In this document: piece after piece, positions 1 through 8,191 of the stretch
Layout: each line of letters starts with the position of its first letter
Numbering within the stretch: position 1 is the first letter of the stretch
DNA from: Actinomycetota bacterium
GTDB lineage: Bacteria; Actinomycetota; Acidimicrobiia; Acidimicrobiales; Ilumatobacteraceae
Assembly (NCBI GenBank): GCA_009919275.1
Contig: RGCG01000006.1
Span: 1 to 51,861 of the forward strand
Length of the DNA: 51,861 bases
Reading direction: 5' to 3'
Notes under the pieces: generated by a model
What the model saw: only the letters and a program-made list of their open reading frames with translations
Databases searched by the model: none
What the model was told of the DNA's origin: nothing
Translations under genes and position numbers: made by a program

Positions 1-983
1 AGCTCGCAGTCGGGTACTTGCACCGCAGGGTGTGCTTCGTTGCGAAGTTGTCTGACGGCTTCGATGACCTTGGTGATTCCACCGCGGTTGCCGGGATGGT
101 TGTTGCACAACCCGCCACCATCGGTGTTGAAGGGCAGCCGTCCGAACGGGGCCTGTAGTGCACCGTCGGCAACGAAGCGGCCGCCGTCACCCTTGGCGCA
201 GAAGCCGAGATCTTCGAGAGCGATGAGCACCGTGATGGTGAAGCTGTCATAAATAGAGGCATAGTCGATGTCAACGGGTGTGATGCCGGCTTCGGCGAAG
301 GCGCGCGGGCCCGAATGAACCGCGGCGGTGTAGGTGAGATCGATTCGACCATTGTCGACGTGTTTGACGCCCGTTCCGGTTCCGAGGACGGGAACGCAGT
401 GTCTGTTGATTGATTTGGCGACATCGGGCGCAACGACGACAAGTGCCCCACCACCGTCTGTCACGACACAGCAGTCGAGCATGTGCAACGGGTCGGCGAC
501 CATGCGAGATGCGAGAACCTCGTCGATGCTGACGACGTTGCGCAGGAATGCGTGGGGATTGTGCTGCATGCCGAAGTGATTCTCGAAATGAACTTCGGGG
601 GAGTTGCCGAATCGCCCCGCACCGGCGATTCCCGCACCGGACGACCGCGGAAGACCAGCGAGGGTGATGAGAGCCACTTTGCAGTGTCCGGCGGCGATTG
701 CCTCGACCGCGTGTTGGACATGGACGATGTAGGACGATCCGCCGGTTTCGGTCGAGTCGATGTGTGTCGGGGAGATTCCCATGTATTCAGCCATCGACAA
801 CGGACCGAAACCCGGCGCGTCACCCGCGCAGAAGTAACCGTCGACATCGTCGAAGCCGAGACCTGCGTCGGCAAGAGCACCCGCAGCGACCTCGGCGTGC
901 ACTTGGGCGATGGTCGCGTTCGGGATGGCGCGCAACGGGTGTTCGAATGCCCCAGCGATGAACGCCGCCCCGCGCAATGACAT
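1..983 (-). CDS. Thiolase-like / lipid-transfer protein (SCP-x type), 3' end cut by window, internal gap
   Basis: The reverse strand is open from an ATG at 983 to the window edge, giving 327 residues with the C-terminus missing. Visible motifs fit the non-decarboxylating thiolase / sterol-carrier-protein-x group: IDSTETGGSSYIVHV around residues 75-90, then VADPLHMLDCCVVTDGGGA and, near the cut end, NTDGGGLCNNHPGNRGG. Members act on acyl-CoA in beta-oxidation or sterol side-chain breakdown, often beside a DUF35/OB-fold partner, which is not in view. Relatives usually carry about 35-40 residues between the segment at residue 138 and the NPHA motif (a stretch with a conserved Tyr-Ala and Trp-Ile). 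Here residue 138 joins directly to MQHNPHA near base 569, so an in-frame piece seems lost. The family call is firm; the substrate is unknown. Confidence 0.8.
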   Translation of the reverse strand, partial: MSLRGAAFIAGAFEHPLRAIPNATIAQVHAEVAAGALADAGLGFDDVDGYFCAGDAPGFGPLSMAEYMGISPTHIDSTETGGSSYIVHVQHAVEAIAAGHCKVALITLAGLPRSSGAGIAGAGRFGNSPEVHFENHFGMQHNPHAFLRNVVSIDEVLASRMVADPLHMLDCCVVTDGGGALVVVAPDVAKSINRHCVPVLGTGTGVKHVDNGRIDLTYTAAVHSGPRAFAEAGITPVDIDYASIYDSFTITVLIALEDLGFCAKGDGGRFVADGALQAPFGRLPFNTDGGGLCNNHPGNRGGITKVIEAVRQLRNEAHPAVQVPDCE

Positions 984-1080
984 GCCAGCGAGGCTAACCC
1001 TCTCTCTTGGCCTGACCATTGGGACCCGAGATGTAGGCGTAGTCTGAACCTGAGTTCAATCGATGGGTAGGGGGCCGACC

Positions 1081-4000
1081 ATGCGGCGATCAACCAAAGT
1101 ATTCGCCTTTCTTGTTGTTGCGGCACTGGCAGCAAGCGCCTGCGGTGGCAGCGACAAAGAATCCATGCCGCCCGATCCGGCAAGCACCGACGCCGCGCCC
1201 GTTGACACGACCGAAGACGACCGTGACCGCAACGTACAAGTGGGCGGATGGGGAATCGATGGACAGGGAGTGGCCGAGGCGGAGGTGAGGGACCGTATCT
1301 GGACAAACATCACGACACGGGTGTTTCGCCGCTCGCGGATCGAGAGAGTGAACAATGCAAACTCCATCAGCACACGGGATGTCTTCGTTGCGACCCTTGT
1401 TCGCCGATCGGTCAACGAGCAATTCACAGTGTCTTTCACGATTGCGGGGTTCGACACGACCGGCGACGATCCGACCGCCTATCCAATGAAGAACTTCGGT
1501 ACCAACGGTGTCGTCACGCTCGAGGTTTCCAGCGGTGACTCGACTCGGGATCCGCTGCCGATCGCGTGGACGGTCCTCTCCCGCGATCTCATGGCGATTT
1601 ATTACCTGAACTCGTCGGAAGAGCCCCGAGATCGAGGCGTCGTCGAGTACTACGACTTGTCGACCGGCAAGCTGATGACGACTCTCGGAGACAACGGGCG
1701 CACCACCATTCCGCTGACAATTCCGATCGACAACATCACTGATTTTGGCTTGCGTCGGGTTGATCCCGATGGAACGTTGCGCCTCGTTGTTGCGGGCATC
1801 ACCGAAAGCGATTCAGGAGAGAATCGAGTCGTTGTTGTGGGATTCACTCCGGATGGAACGCTTGATCCGCTCGTGGGTGACGAGATGAAGGGTGTCCTTG
1901 ATCTGGAGGGAATGACCGGCGCAAACGACGAATTCCGGCTGTCGATGGTCAACCTTGTTGATCAGGGCGTTGACGGCAAGCCGGGCATCGGCGTGGTGAT
2001 TAGATCGACCGCCGTTCGTCGCGAAGAGGAACAGGAGTGGACGCCCGAAGCAGAACTGTTGACGTTCGTCTTTGCGGGTACGGACTCGGGCACAGGGGTT
2101 GTTTCGATGAGTGGACGTGGTTCGTTCGTCGCTGTCACGTCTGATCCGCAGTCCAACATTCAAATCCAAAACGCAACGATTACGTCACGCGGGGAAATTG
2201 TCGCGCACGTCATTGGAACTCCCCCGGGTACGTATTCCTGGGAAGTAGACGGATACATCCATCAGAAGCTCACCGCTTCGGCTGTCGGTATTTCAACCCA
2301 ATTTCTGCCGAGCACTGCGTGGGAAAAGAGCGTCACGGGTTACGAGGAGGACATCGCCAACGTATCGGCGGAGGGCAAGAACTTCGTCGTCAGAAGCTTT
2401 ACCAACGGAAACAATGAGACGTACGAACTGCGGGCCTGCTTTGATCCGCCCTCATGCATAGACGGTGAGTCAACGCTGGTAATCCCGCTGGCCGAGCGCG
2501 CGGCTCTCGAGGATTACGACGTCTCTCCGGCCTCCTTGACCGTCGATGGCGAGGGTGCGCACGTTGTGGTGCGGTACCAATCGCCCGAATGGCCCCCAGT
2601 CAGCCTTTTCAAGACGATTTCATTCGACATGAACGGCCTTTCCCAAGAAAACTTGTCCGCGATTCTCGACCCCGAGTTCGAGACACGCGACGCCACGAGT
2701 GAAGTCGTGAATGGTGTCGAAAGATGGACCGTGAACCGATTCGTGGCGGCACCGGTGATTTTGGACAGTGAGAACGTCGCCGCGGTACGCAGGGACTTCG
2801 CTGCGACGTCGCTGCAATTGCAACGTGTTGGTGCGAAGGCCTCGAATCGTGACCTGGTGTTACCGCTCGGCCTGACCGGCTACGCCAGTTCTCCGAACAA
2901 ATTCGTCCCACTTTCCTCGCATCATGTCGGCATGGTGGCTTACAAGGCCGACAACGGGAGATATCAAACGTACATCTACAAAGTTGACACCGATAACGGA
3001 ACGGTCGACACCAGATTTGGCGAGGGGGGCGGCGTCTTGTTTTCGCGTTCCACCTTGAAGAACAAGATTTGTTTCGGCGACAGCACGCTGCTGTCGACGG
3101 CGGGATCGGTCACCTTCGTCGAAGAGGAACCCGACGAAACCGGCGTCCTCAATACCGCCGACTGTCCGTACCGTCCGTCAAAAATTCACTGGCAAACCGT
3201 CGATGCCACTGGTCGCCAAGTTGGAGCCGGAGTGAATTCAGCGGATCTTTCCCAGCTACCAGGAGATGCAGTCACTGATTTTGCTGCCGATGGCAACGGC
3301 AACATCTTTGTCGCAAAAGATACCTACATCTACGATGAGGCAGGCGAGTACGAGGACTCAATCACGAAGATCGGAAAGTTCACGCCTGCGGGAAAGCTTG
3401 ACCCGACGTTCGGGCAAAACGGTGTGATCGATCTCGCCGATATTCCAAATCTCTATGAATTCGAGCTCGCCGCCGATGGTCAGAGTCGGTTGTACCTCGC
3501 CCGCGTTCGCTATGGACGCGATCTCGTCATCCATCGGTTCACGGCCGCCGGTACCCCTGATGTCGGGGTGTCCGTTGATCCGACAACAACCTCAACCCCA
3601 TCAGGCTCAACGACCGTCGGGGCAAGCGTTGTTCCCCCGGCCAACACGCTGTCGCCACGTGAACAACGCGCGCGTATCGAGTTCGACGCGCAACAACAAG
3701 ATGAACTGCTTTATTCCTTGCCCGCAGACGATGGTCTGACGGTGACGGGGCCCGATCCCGTGATCACCTCGGTGAAGCCGATCGAGGATCGATCGCTCTT
3801 CGTGACCTGGGCGCTCGCGGTGAGGGTGGATAAAACGTTCGTGACTGCGACGGCGAATCCCGGTGGCCGTACCTGTACGTCTGACACGGGTTCCTGCATC
3901 ATTCGGGGACTTGACCCCTCGCAGATCTACACCGTGACCGTTGCACTGAAGGGCGCGACCGCTGTTGTCGGTGCCTCATCACTCGCTGCCACGCCGGTTG

Positions 4001-4224
4001 TGTCGATGAAGGTCGGCAGGGTTGCTTCACCGACGACCTTCGTGCGACCGGCATCACGCGGTGCTGCGACATGGAAGGTGCGCGGAGGTTGCACCCTGAA
4101 CGCGAACAACACGCGTATCACGGCACCGCGACGCGCAACGACGTGTCAGTTGACCGTTACGACAGCGAAGTTCGGATCGACGCCGAAGACGACAAAGTCG
4201 GTGACGATCGTCGTGAGGAAGTGA
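1081..4224 (+). CDS. Large secreted lipoprotein with delta-60-type repeats and a fibronectin III-like domain
   Basis: 1047 residues from the ATG at 1081, which lies after a GGGGG stretch; an in-frame upstream start at 1063 would only lengthen the signal peptide. The N-terminus is a lipoprotein signal: basic MRRSTK, a hydrophobic run, then the lipobox ASAC, so the mature protein is probably anchored on the outer face of the membrane. Several segments resemble delta-60 repeats of the form DP-x-FG-x-xG-V, for example LDPTFGQNGVIDL around residue 780 and VDTRFGEGGGVLF around 645, suggesting a propeller-like fold. After a Thr/Ser/Pro linker near residue 835 comes a fibronectin type III-like domain (roughly 890-985), then a short basic beta-rich tail. 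No catalytic motif is seen. The function is unknown; a surface or adhesive role is possible. Confidence 0.85.
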   Translation: MRRSTKVFAFLVVAALAASACGGSDKESMPPDPASTDAAPVDTTEDDRDRNVQVGGWGIDGQGVAEAEVRDRIWTNITTRVFRRSRIERVNNANSISTRDVFVATLVRRSVNEQFTVSFTIAGFDTTGDDPTAYPMKNFGTNGVVTLEVSSGDSTRDPLPIAWTVLSRDLMAIYYLNSSEEPRDRGVVEYYDLSTGKLMTTLGDNGRTTIPLTIPIDNITDFGLRRVDPDGTLRLVVAGITESDSGENRVVVVGFTPDGTLDPLVGDEMKGVLDLEGMTGANDEFRLSMVNLVDQGVDGKPGIGVVIRSTAVRREEEQEWTPEAELLTFVFAGTDSGTGVVSMSGRGSFVAVTSDPQSNIQIQNATITSRGEIVAHVIGTPPGTYSWEVDGYIHQKLTASAVGISTQFLPSTAWEKSVTGYEEDIANVSAEGKNFVVRSFTNGNNETYELRACFDPPSCIDGESTLVIPLAERAALEDYDVSPASLTVDGEGAHVVVRYQSPEWPPVSLFKTISFDMNGLSQENLSAILDPEFETRDATSEVVNGVERWTVNRFVAAPVILDSENVAAVRRDFAATSLQLQRVGAKASNRDLVLPLGLTGYASSPNKFVPLSSHHVGMVAYKADNGRYQTYIYKVDTDNGTVDTRFGEGGGVLFSRSTLKNKICFGDSTLLSTAGSVTFVEEEPDETGVLNTADCPYRPSKIHWQTVDATGRQVGAGVNSADLSQLPGDAVTDFAADGNGNIFVAKDTYIYDEAGEYEDSITKIGKFTPAGKLDPTFGQNGVIDLADIPNLYEFELAADGQSRLYLARVRYGRDLVIHRFTAAGTPDVGVSVDPTTTSTPSGSTTVGASVVPPANTLSPREQRARIEFDAQQQDELLYSLPADDGLTVTGPDPVITSVKPIEDRSLFVTWALAVRVDKTFVTATANPGGRTCTSDTGSCIIRGLDPSQIYTVTVALKGATAVVGASSLAATPVVSMKVGRVASPTTFVRPASRGAATWKVRGGCTLNANNTRITAPRRATTCQLTVTTAKFGSTPKTTKSVTIVVRK

Positions 4225-4477
4225 CCGAATAGACACTGGCGGCGAGCATCAGTGCGCCGACCGCTGTGACTACAAGACCACTCACCACGTCGCTTTCGAT
4301 GGCGCGCCCAACGAGTATGCCCACGTCGGCGGTGACGGCGATGGCGGTGACAAGGAGAACCTCGACTCGTGCGCCCGCGGTTGCATAAAGAAAGAGGAGC
4401 CCGGCCACGGCGAGAGGAAAGAGTGTGAACCACGCACTGCGGCCGGCACCGTTGATGCTGTTCGAGGCAAAAATCAT
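4157..4477 (-). CDS. Small membrane protein of unknown function
   Basis: 106 residues with about three hydrophobic spans (roughly residues 15-36, 40-60 and 65-85) and a Ser/Arg-rich tail. I recognise no family. Its ATG overlaps the stop of the 58-residue gene upstream by four bases (ATGA), which suggests translational coupling. The 3' end overlaps the convergent lipoprotein gene by 68 bases, so the last 20-odd residues could be adventitious. It could instead be the second half of one gene split by a frameshift from the upstream small ORF. Hydrophobicity and coupling make a real product more likely than not. Confidence 0.5.
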   Translation of the reverse strand: MIFASNSINGAGRSAWFTLFPLAVAGLLFLYATAGARVEVLLVTAIAVTADVGILVGRAIESDVVSGLVVTAVGALMLAASVYSVTSSRRSSPTLSSSASIRTSLS

Positions 4478-4650
4478 GGTGAGGACCCCGACGGAGTGGG
4501 GTGCGAAGGAAAACGGCGGCTCGGAAAGGCTGAAAGCCGGGGGGCGACTTCCAGCATGTCGGCCTCGGCCCGGGTCAGGCGACCATCGGCAACGAGACCG
4601 TCGAGTTCTTCACCAAACGACTTGCGATCTTGAAACGAGACGAGAGCCAT
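4474..4650 (-). CDS. Short hypothetical protein coupled to a small membrane protein
   Basis: 58 residues from an ATG at 4650, preceded by AAAGGA at about eight bases; a GTG two codons earlier sits too close to that site. The N-terminal half (GEELDGLVADGRLTRAEADM) looks like a short charged helical hairpin. The C-terminal half is low-complexity and Pro/Ser/Arg rich, as if translation had left the real frame. The stop overlaps the next start by four bases. It lies just downstream of ppa on the same strand. Family unknown; existence is moderately supported by the ribosome site and coupling. Confidence 0.45.
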   Translation of the reverse strand: MALVSFQDRKSFGEELDGLVADGRLTRAEADMLEVAPRLSAFPSRRFPSHPTPSGSSP

Positions 4651-4668
4651 GGGCACCGTCCTTTCGGG

Positions 4669-5148
4669 TCAGTGTTTGTAACGGGTGAGAGCCGCGGTGA
4701 TCTCTTGTTCGGCTGCTTCGACACCTGCCCAGCCTCCGATTTGGGAGTCTTTGCCGGGTTCGATGAGCTTGTAGACCTCGAAGAAGTTGGCGATCTCAGC
4801 CAAAAGGAAATCGGGTGCATCGTTCAGATCGCGGAACTTTTCGTACCGAGCATCGTGTGCGGGTACACACAGCACCTTTGCATCGGGACCTTTTTCGTCC
4901 TTCATCCAGAAAACACCGATGGGACGCGCCCACACGTGACAGCCGGGAAAGGTGGGCTGCGGAAGGAGGATCAGCGCGTCGAGAGGATCTCCATCCTCTC
5001 CGAGTGTGTGCGGGAAGAACCCGTAATCGAGGGGGTACTGGGTGGCGGTGAAGAGCGTGCGATCGAGCCAGATTGCTCCGGTCTCGTGGTCCATTTCGTA
5101 CTTGTTACGGGATCCCTGGGGGATTTCGACGATCATCTCGATTTCCAT
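4669..5148 (-). CDS. ppa: Inorganic pyrophosphatase
   Basis: 159 residues, the normal length for bacterial family I pyrophosphatase, which hydrolyses cytoplasmic diphosphate to two phosphates and pulls biosynthetic reactions forward. The N-terminus has the typical EIPQGSRNKYE. The metal-binding signature EDGDPLDAL is at residues 51-59, and the later GPDAKVLCVPAHD matches the second acidic cluster. The ATG follows AGGGTGG. It sits 29 bases after the DODA-type dioxygenase on the same strand and before two tiny ORFs, so it may be part of a short leftward operon. Confidence 0.97.
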   Translation of the reverse strand: MEIEMIVEIPQGSRNKYEMDHETGAIWLDRTLFTATQYPLDYGFFPHTLGEDGDPLDALILLPQPTFPGCHVWARPIGVFWMKDEKGPDAKVLCVPAHDARYEKFRDLNDAPDFLLAEIANFFEVYKLIEPGKDSQIGGWAGVEAAEQEITAALTRYKH

Positions 5149-5177
5149 GGGACCACCCTATGGGCAGTCGGGGGGTG

Positions 5178-6074
5178 TCAGCCGAACTGCACCGAATACA
5201 TGGAGAGAGATGAGTAGACGTACCCGTCGGTGATCGTCTTTGCGCGTTCGCCCTTCGCCCGCGCGCCGAGAACGTAGAGGAGTGGCAAGAAGTGTTCGGG
5301 AGTCGGCGCGGCGTACGCGGCATCTGGGTGTTCCTGCCACCGTTCGATCGCGTCGATGTCGTCGCGTTCGATTGCGTCGACGATGTGGTCGTGGAACCGA
5401 ATCGCCGCCGGGTGCGCCTGAGCATCGACCGACCAGTCGATAGCTCCGAGATTGTGCACGATGTTGCCGCTTCCCATCACAAGCACGCCCTCGAGCCGAA
5501 GAATCGCGAGACGGCGACCGGCTTCGATGTGCCACGCTACGGGTCGTGTGAGGTCGATCGACAGTTGCGCCACGGGAACGTTTGCATCGGGAAAGACATG
5601 TGCGAGGACCGACCACGTGCCGTGGTCGACACCCCACGTCGTGGTGCGGGCAACCGGCGCGGGTGCGCACATTGGTCGCAAGAGATCGGCCACACGCAGG
5701 GCGACCGCCGGTGCACCTGCCACCGGGTAACGAAAGCGCGACAGTTCGGGTGGGAACCCCGAGTAGTCGTGAATCATGGTCGGGTTGTCGCTTGCCTGCA
5801 CGAGGGTTGCCCCGGTCGGAGCCGACGCGGCGCCGGGCAGGTAGGACGAACTCGACATCGCCGCCGTTCCCGATGTCATCGGTGCCCAATGCGCCGAGAC
5901 GCAAAGGATCGCCTTTGGTGTTGCGTAGATGCCGAGGTCGTTCATTGCCCGGCTGTGTGTGGCGTTGGCGAACAGGCCGCCGAAGCGCTGCCATGCGCGG
6001 GTGAACTGGTTGTCGTCGATCGTGTTCATCGGGCTTCCGTGACCGATGAACACCGCGGGCATGGGGACGGGCAT
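5178..6074 (-). CDS. DODA-type (class III extradiol, LigB superfamily) dioxygenase
   Basis: 298 residues. Hallmarks of the YgiD / 4,5-DOPA dioxygenase family are visible: FIGHGSPMN at residues 9-17 with His12, CVSAHW with His62, a TWGVDHGTW block with His152, and GSGNIVHNLG with His208. These supply the metal site that opens catechol rings with O2 in the cytoplasm. The natural substrate in this organism is unknown. The protein is about 30 residues longer than common members because of extra segments around residues 38-52 and 73-92. The ATG at 6074 follows AGGAAA at six bases, which favours it over the ATG four codons later. It is divergent from msrA and upstream of ppa. Confidence 0.88.
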   Translation of the reverse strand: MPVPMPAVFIGHGSPMNTIDDNQFTRAWQRFGGLFANATHSRAMNDLGIYATPKAILCVSAHWAPMTSGTAAMSSSSYLPGAASAPTGATLVQASDNPTMIHDYSGFPPELSRFRYPVAGAPAVALRVADLLRPMCAPAPVARTTTWGVDHGTWSVLAHVFPDANVPVAQLSIDLTRPVAWHIEAGRRLAILRLEGVLVMGSGNIVHNLGAIDWSVDAQAHPAAIRFHDHIVDAIERDDIDAIERWQEHPDAAYAAPTPEHFLPLLYVLGARAKGERAKTITDGYVYSSLSMYSVQFG

Positions 6075-6143
6075 GGGAATTTCCTACCAAACATGCGGGG
6101 TCCGTTCGCAGGCAGAGGTGGGTGCGGCGGTACGGTCTGGGCC

Positions 6144-6783
6144 ATGTTCGGTTTCAAAAAAGTCGAAATGGTGTCGCCCGCCGATGCCCTGCCGGGCCGC
6201 ACCGACCAGACGATGCCCGTCCCCGCCGCCCACTTCGTGAACGGCAATCCGCTGCTTGGTCCATGGCCCGAGGGATTCGAGTGCGATGGGCTGCTTCTGG
6301 GGTGCCGAGAGAAAGTTTTGGCAGACCGAGGGTGTGTGGTCGACGTCGGTGGGCTACGCCGGCGGCTACACGCCGAACCCCGCATATGAAGAGGTGTGTT
6401 CCGGATTGACCGGACACACCGAGGTAGTCCTTGTGGTGTTCGACCCGAAAGTCGTGTCGTACGCCAAGCTGTTGGCGGTGTTCTGGGAGTCCCACGACCC
6501 GACACAGGGAATGCGGCAGGGCAACGATGTCGGCACGCAGTACCGCAGTGCGATCTACACGATGAGCGATGCGCAACGTGCCGCCGCGACCGCGAGCCGC
6601 GATGCCTTCCAGGTGTTGTTGACGAAAGCGGGATACGGCGAGATCACGACCGAGATCGCGCCAGCGGGCGGCTACTACTACGCCGAGCCGTACCACCAGC
6701 AGTACCTGGGAAAGAATCCGAACGGATACTGCGGGCTTGGTGGCACGGGCGTGTCGTGCCCCGTCGGCATTGCCACGACGTAA
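6144..6783 (+). pseudogene. msrA: Peptide methionine sulfoxide reductase A, frameshifted
   Basis: Two frames together encode an MsrA that would reduce methionine-S-sulfoxide in oxidised proteins. The first frame starts at the ATG at 6144 with the usual N-terminal extension (VSPADALPGRTDQTMPV ... [10 protein letters not shown]) and reads on into unrelated sequence. The second frame begins abruptly with [13 protein letters not shown], carrying the catalytic Cys, and continues through [10 protein letters not shown] and [11 protein letters not shown] to the stop at 6781-6783. The switch lies at about 6282. Compared with E. coli MsrA, four to five residues just before AMGCFWG are absent and the frame changes, as expected from loss of about 11 bases. 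An internal start at 6256 would keep the catalytic part but lacks a ribosome site. It is either a recent pseudogene or a sequence error. Confidence 0.85.
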
Positions 6784-6792
6784 CGACGGCTT

Positions 6793-8187
6793 CTACGACG
6801 CCGCGGTGGCCAACTGTTCGGCGGTCGGCTTGCGGAACATTGCAATCATCACGATGCCCGCGAGGAAGATTGTGATCGACACGTAGGTCCACCCCTGTTG
6901 CACTCCGTGCGCAACGTCCTTGCTCTTCGCTGCTGCGGTGAGAAGAGAACCGACGATGGCAAGCCCGAGGGCTGCGCCAACTTGACGCGAGGTGTTCGAC
7001 AGAGCCGAGCCCATCGCGAAGCGTGTGTGCGGCAGATACGCGGTAGCGGCACTCGAGAACGTGGAGATGCTGAGTCCGATACCAAATCCGCTGATGATGT
7101 TGTACGGGAAGAAGTGCGTCCAGAACGAGGGCTCTTTCACCATGAAGATGTTCATGCACGCCATCGACGTGGCAAAGATGAAGCAGCCGAGCCCAATCAC
7201 CTTGCCATGACCGAAGCGTTGTGCGGCACGTCCCGCCGGGGCAGCGACGAGTGCCGCCATAAATGGGCCGGGCACCGTTGCCCATCCTGACCGCAAGACG
7301 CCGTAGCCCCACACGGCCTGCAGCCACTGGGTATTGACGAAGATCATTGCGAAGAACCCGGCGGAGAACACAAGACCCGCGACCGTCGATGCGGTGACAA
7401 AAGGGAGTTTGAGGAGTCGGAGGTCGAGTACCGGCGTGGTGCTTCGTTTGCAGGAGACGACGAAGGCGGCCGTCGCAATGGCGGCTGCTGAGAGAATTCC
7501 GATGGTTGTGGGCGTTGCCCATCCCCATTCATCACTTTGCACGATGGCGAGGGCGAGCAGACCAACGCTGAGAACGGCGAGAAGTGCGCCGGGAACATCG
7601 ACGTGCTTGCGAGCCGTTTCGTCGAGGCTTTCGCGCAGGAAGCGGACACCGATTGCAGCGGCAATGAGGCACACCGGAACGTTGACGAAAAAGACCCAGC
7701 GCCAGTTTGCGATGTCGATGAGTGCACCCCCGATGACGGGGCCGAGAGCCGCGGACAATCCGCCGACCGCGCCCCAGATGCCGATTGCGGCACTGCGGCG
7801 TTCGACCGGGAACTCGGGCAGTACCAAGGCGAGTGATGCGGGCGACAGAATCGCACCACCGATGGCTTGAATGACGCGCGCCGCTATCAACATTTCCGGA
7901 TTTTGCGCGATGCCGCACAGTGCCGAACCGATGGCGAAAATGACGAGGCCGCGGACGAAGGCCTTCTTGCGTCCGTAGGCATCAGCCAGTCGTCCGGCGG
8001 TCAGCAACGTTGCTGCGTAGGCAATGTTGTAACCGGAGAAGAGCCACGTGAGTTCACGACGGGTGTCGGTGCCGAACTCACGGAGCAACGAACCGAACGC
8101 AACGTTGAGGATCGTCACGTCGAGTGAGACGAGCGCAATGCCCGTCGAAGTGAGCGCGAGAGTCTTCGCGCCTCGGGACATTGCCAT
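6793..8187 (-). CDS. MFS multidrug exporter, DHA2 family (14 membrane spans)
   Basis: 464 residues from the ATG at 8187, preceded by GGGGG; a longer upstream reading would run into the CoA-transferase gene. Family marks include SLDVTILNVA in helix 1, GRLADAYGRKKAF in the helix 2-3 loop and the antiporter motif GAVGGLSAALGPVIGG in helix 5. About fourteen hydrophobic spans are present. Such proteins export drugs or metabolites from the cytoplasm by proton antiport. The start lies only four bases after the CoA-transferase stop, so it is probably the last gene of the carboxylase/CoA-transferase operon. Substrate unknown. Confidence 0.9.
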   Translation of the reverse strand: MAMSRGAKTLALTSTGIALVSLDVTILNVAFGSLLREFGTDTRRELTWLFSGYNIAYAATLLTAGRLADAYGRKKAFVRGLVIFAIGSALCGIAQNPEMLIAARVIQAIGGAILSPASLALVLPEFPVERRSAAIGIWGAVGGLSAALGPVIGGALIDIANWRWVFFVNVPVCLIAAAIGVRFLRESLDETARKHVDVPGALLAVLSVGLLALAIVQSDEWGWATPTTIGILSAAAIATAAFVVSCKRSTTPVLDLRLLKLPFVTASTVAGLVFSAGFFAMIFVNTQWLQAVWGYGVLRSGWATVPGPFMAALVAAPAGRAAQRFGHGKVIGLGCFIFATSMACMNIFMVKEPSFWTHFFPYNIISGFGIGLSISTFSSAATAYLPHTRFAMGSALSNTSRQVGAALGLAIVGSLLTAAAKSKDVAHGVQQGWTYVSITIFLAGIVMIAMFRKPTAEQLATAAS

Positions 8188-8191
8188 GTTG

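Noticed and set aside
461-1306. 281-residue reverse ORF overlapping the thiolase-like gene
   Set aside because: It is in another frame from the thiolase, is Arg/Ser rich with no domain, and covers the intergenic region and lipoprotein start.
5292-6389. 365-residue forward ORF over the dioxygenase
   Set aside because: It is an antisense shadow for most of its length; only its last part from 6144 is the real N-terminus of msrA.
6144-6783. Selenocysteine form of MsrA, given selAB in the window
   Set aside because: The catalytic codon is TGC (Cys), and the break is a missing segment rather than an in-frame UGA.
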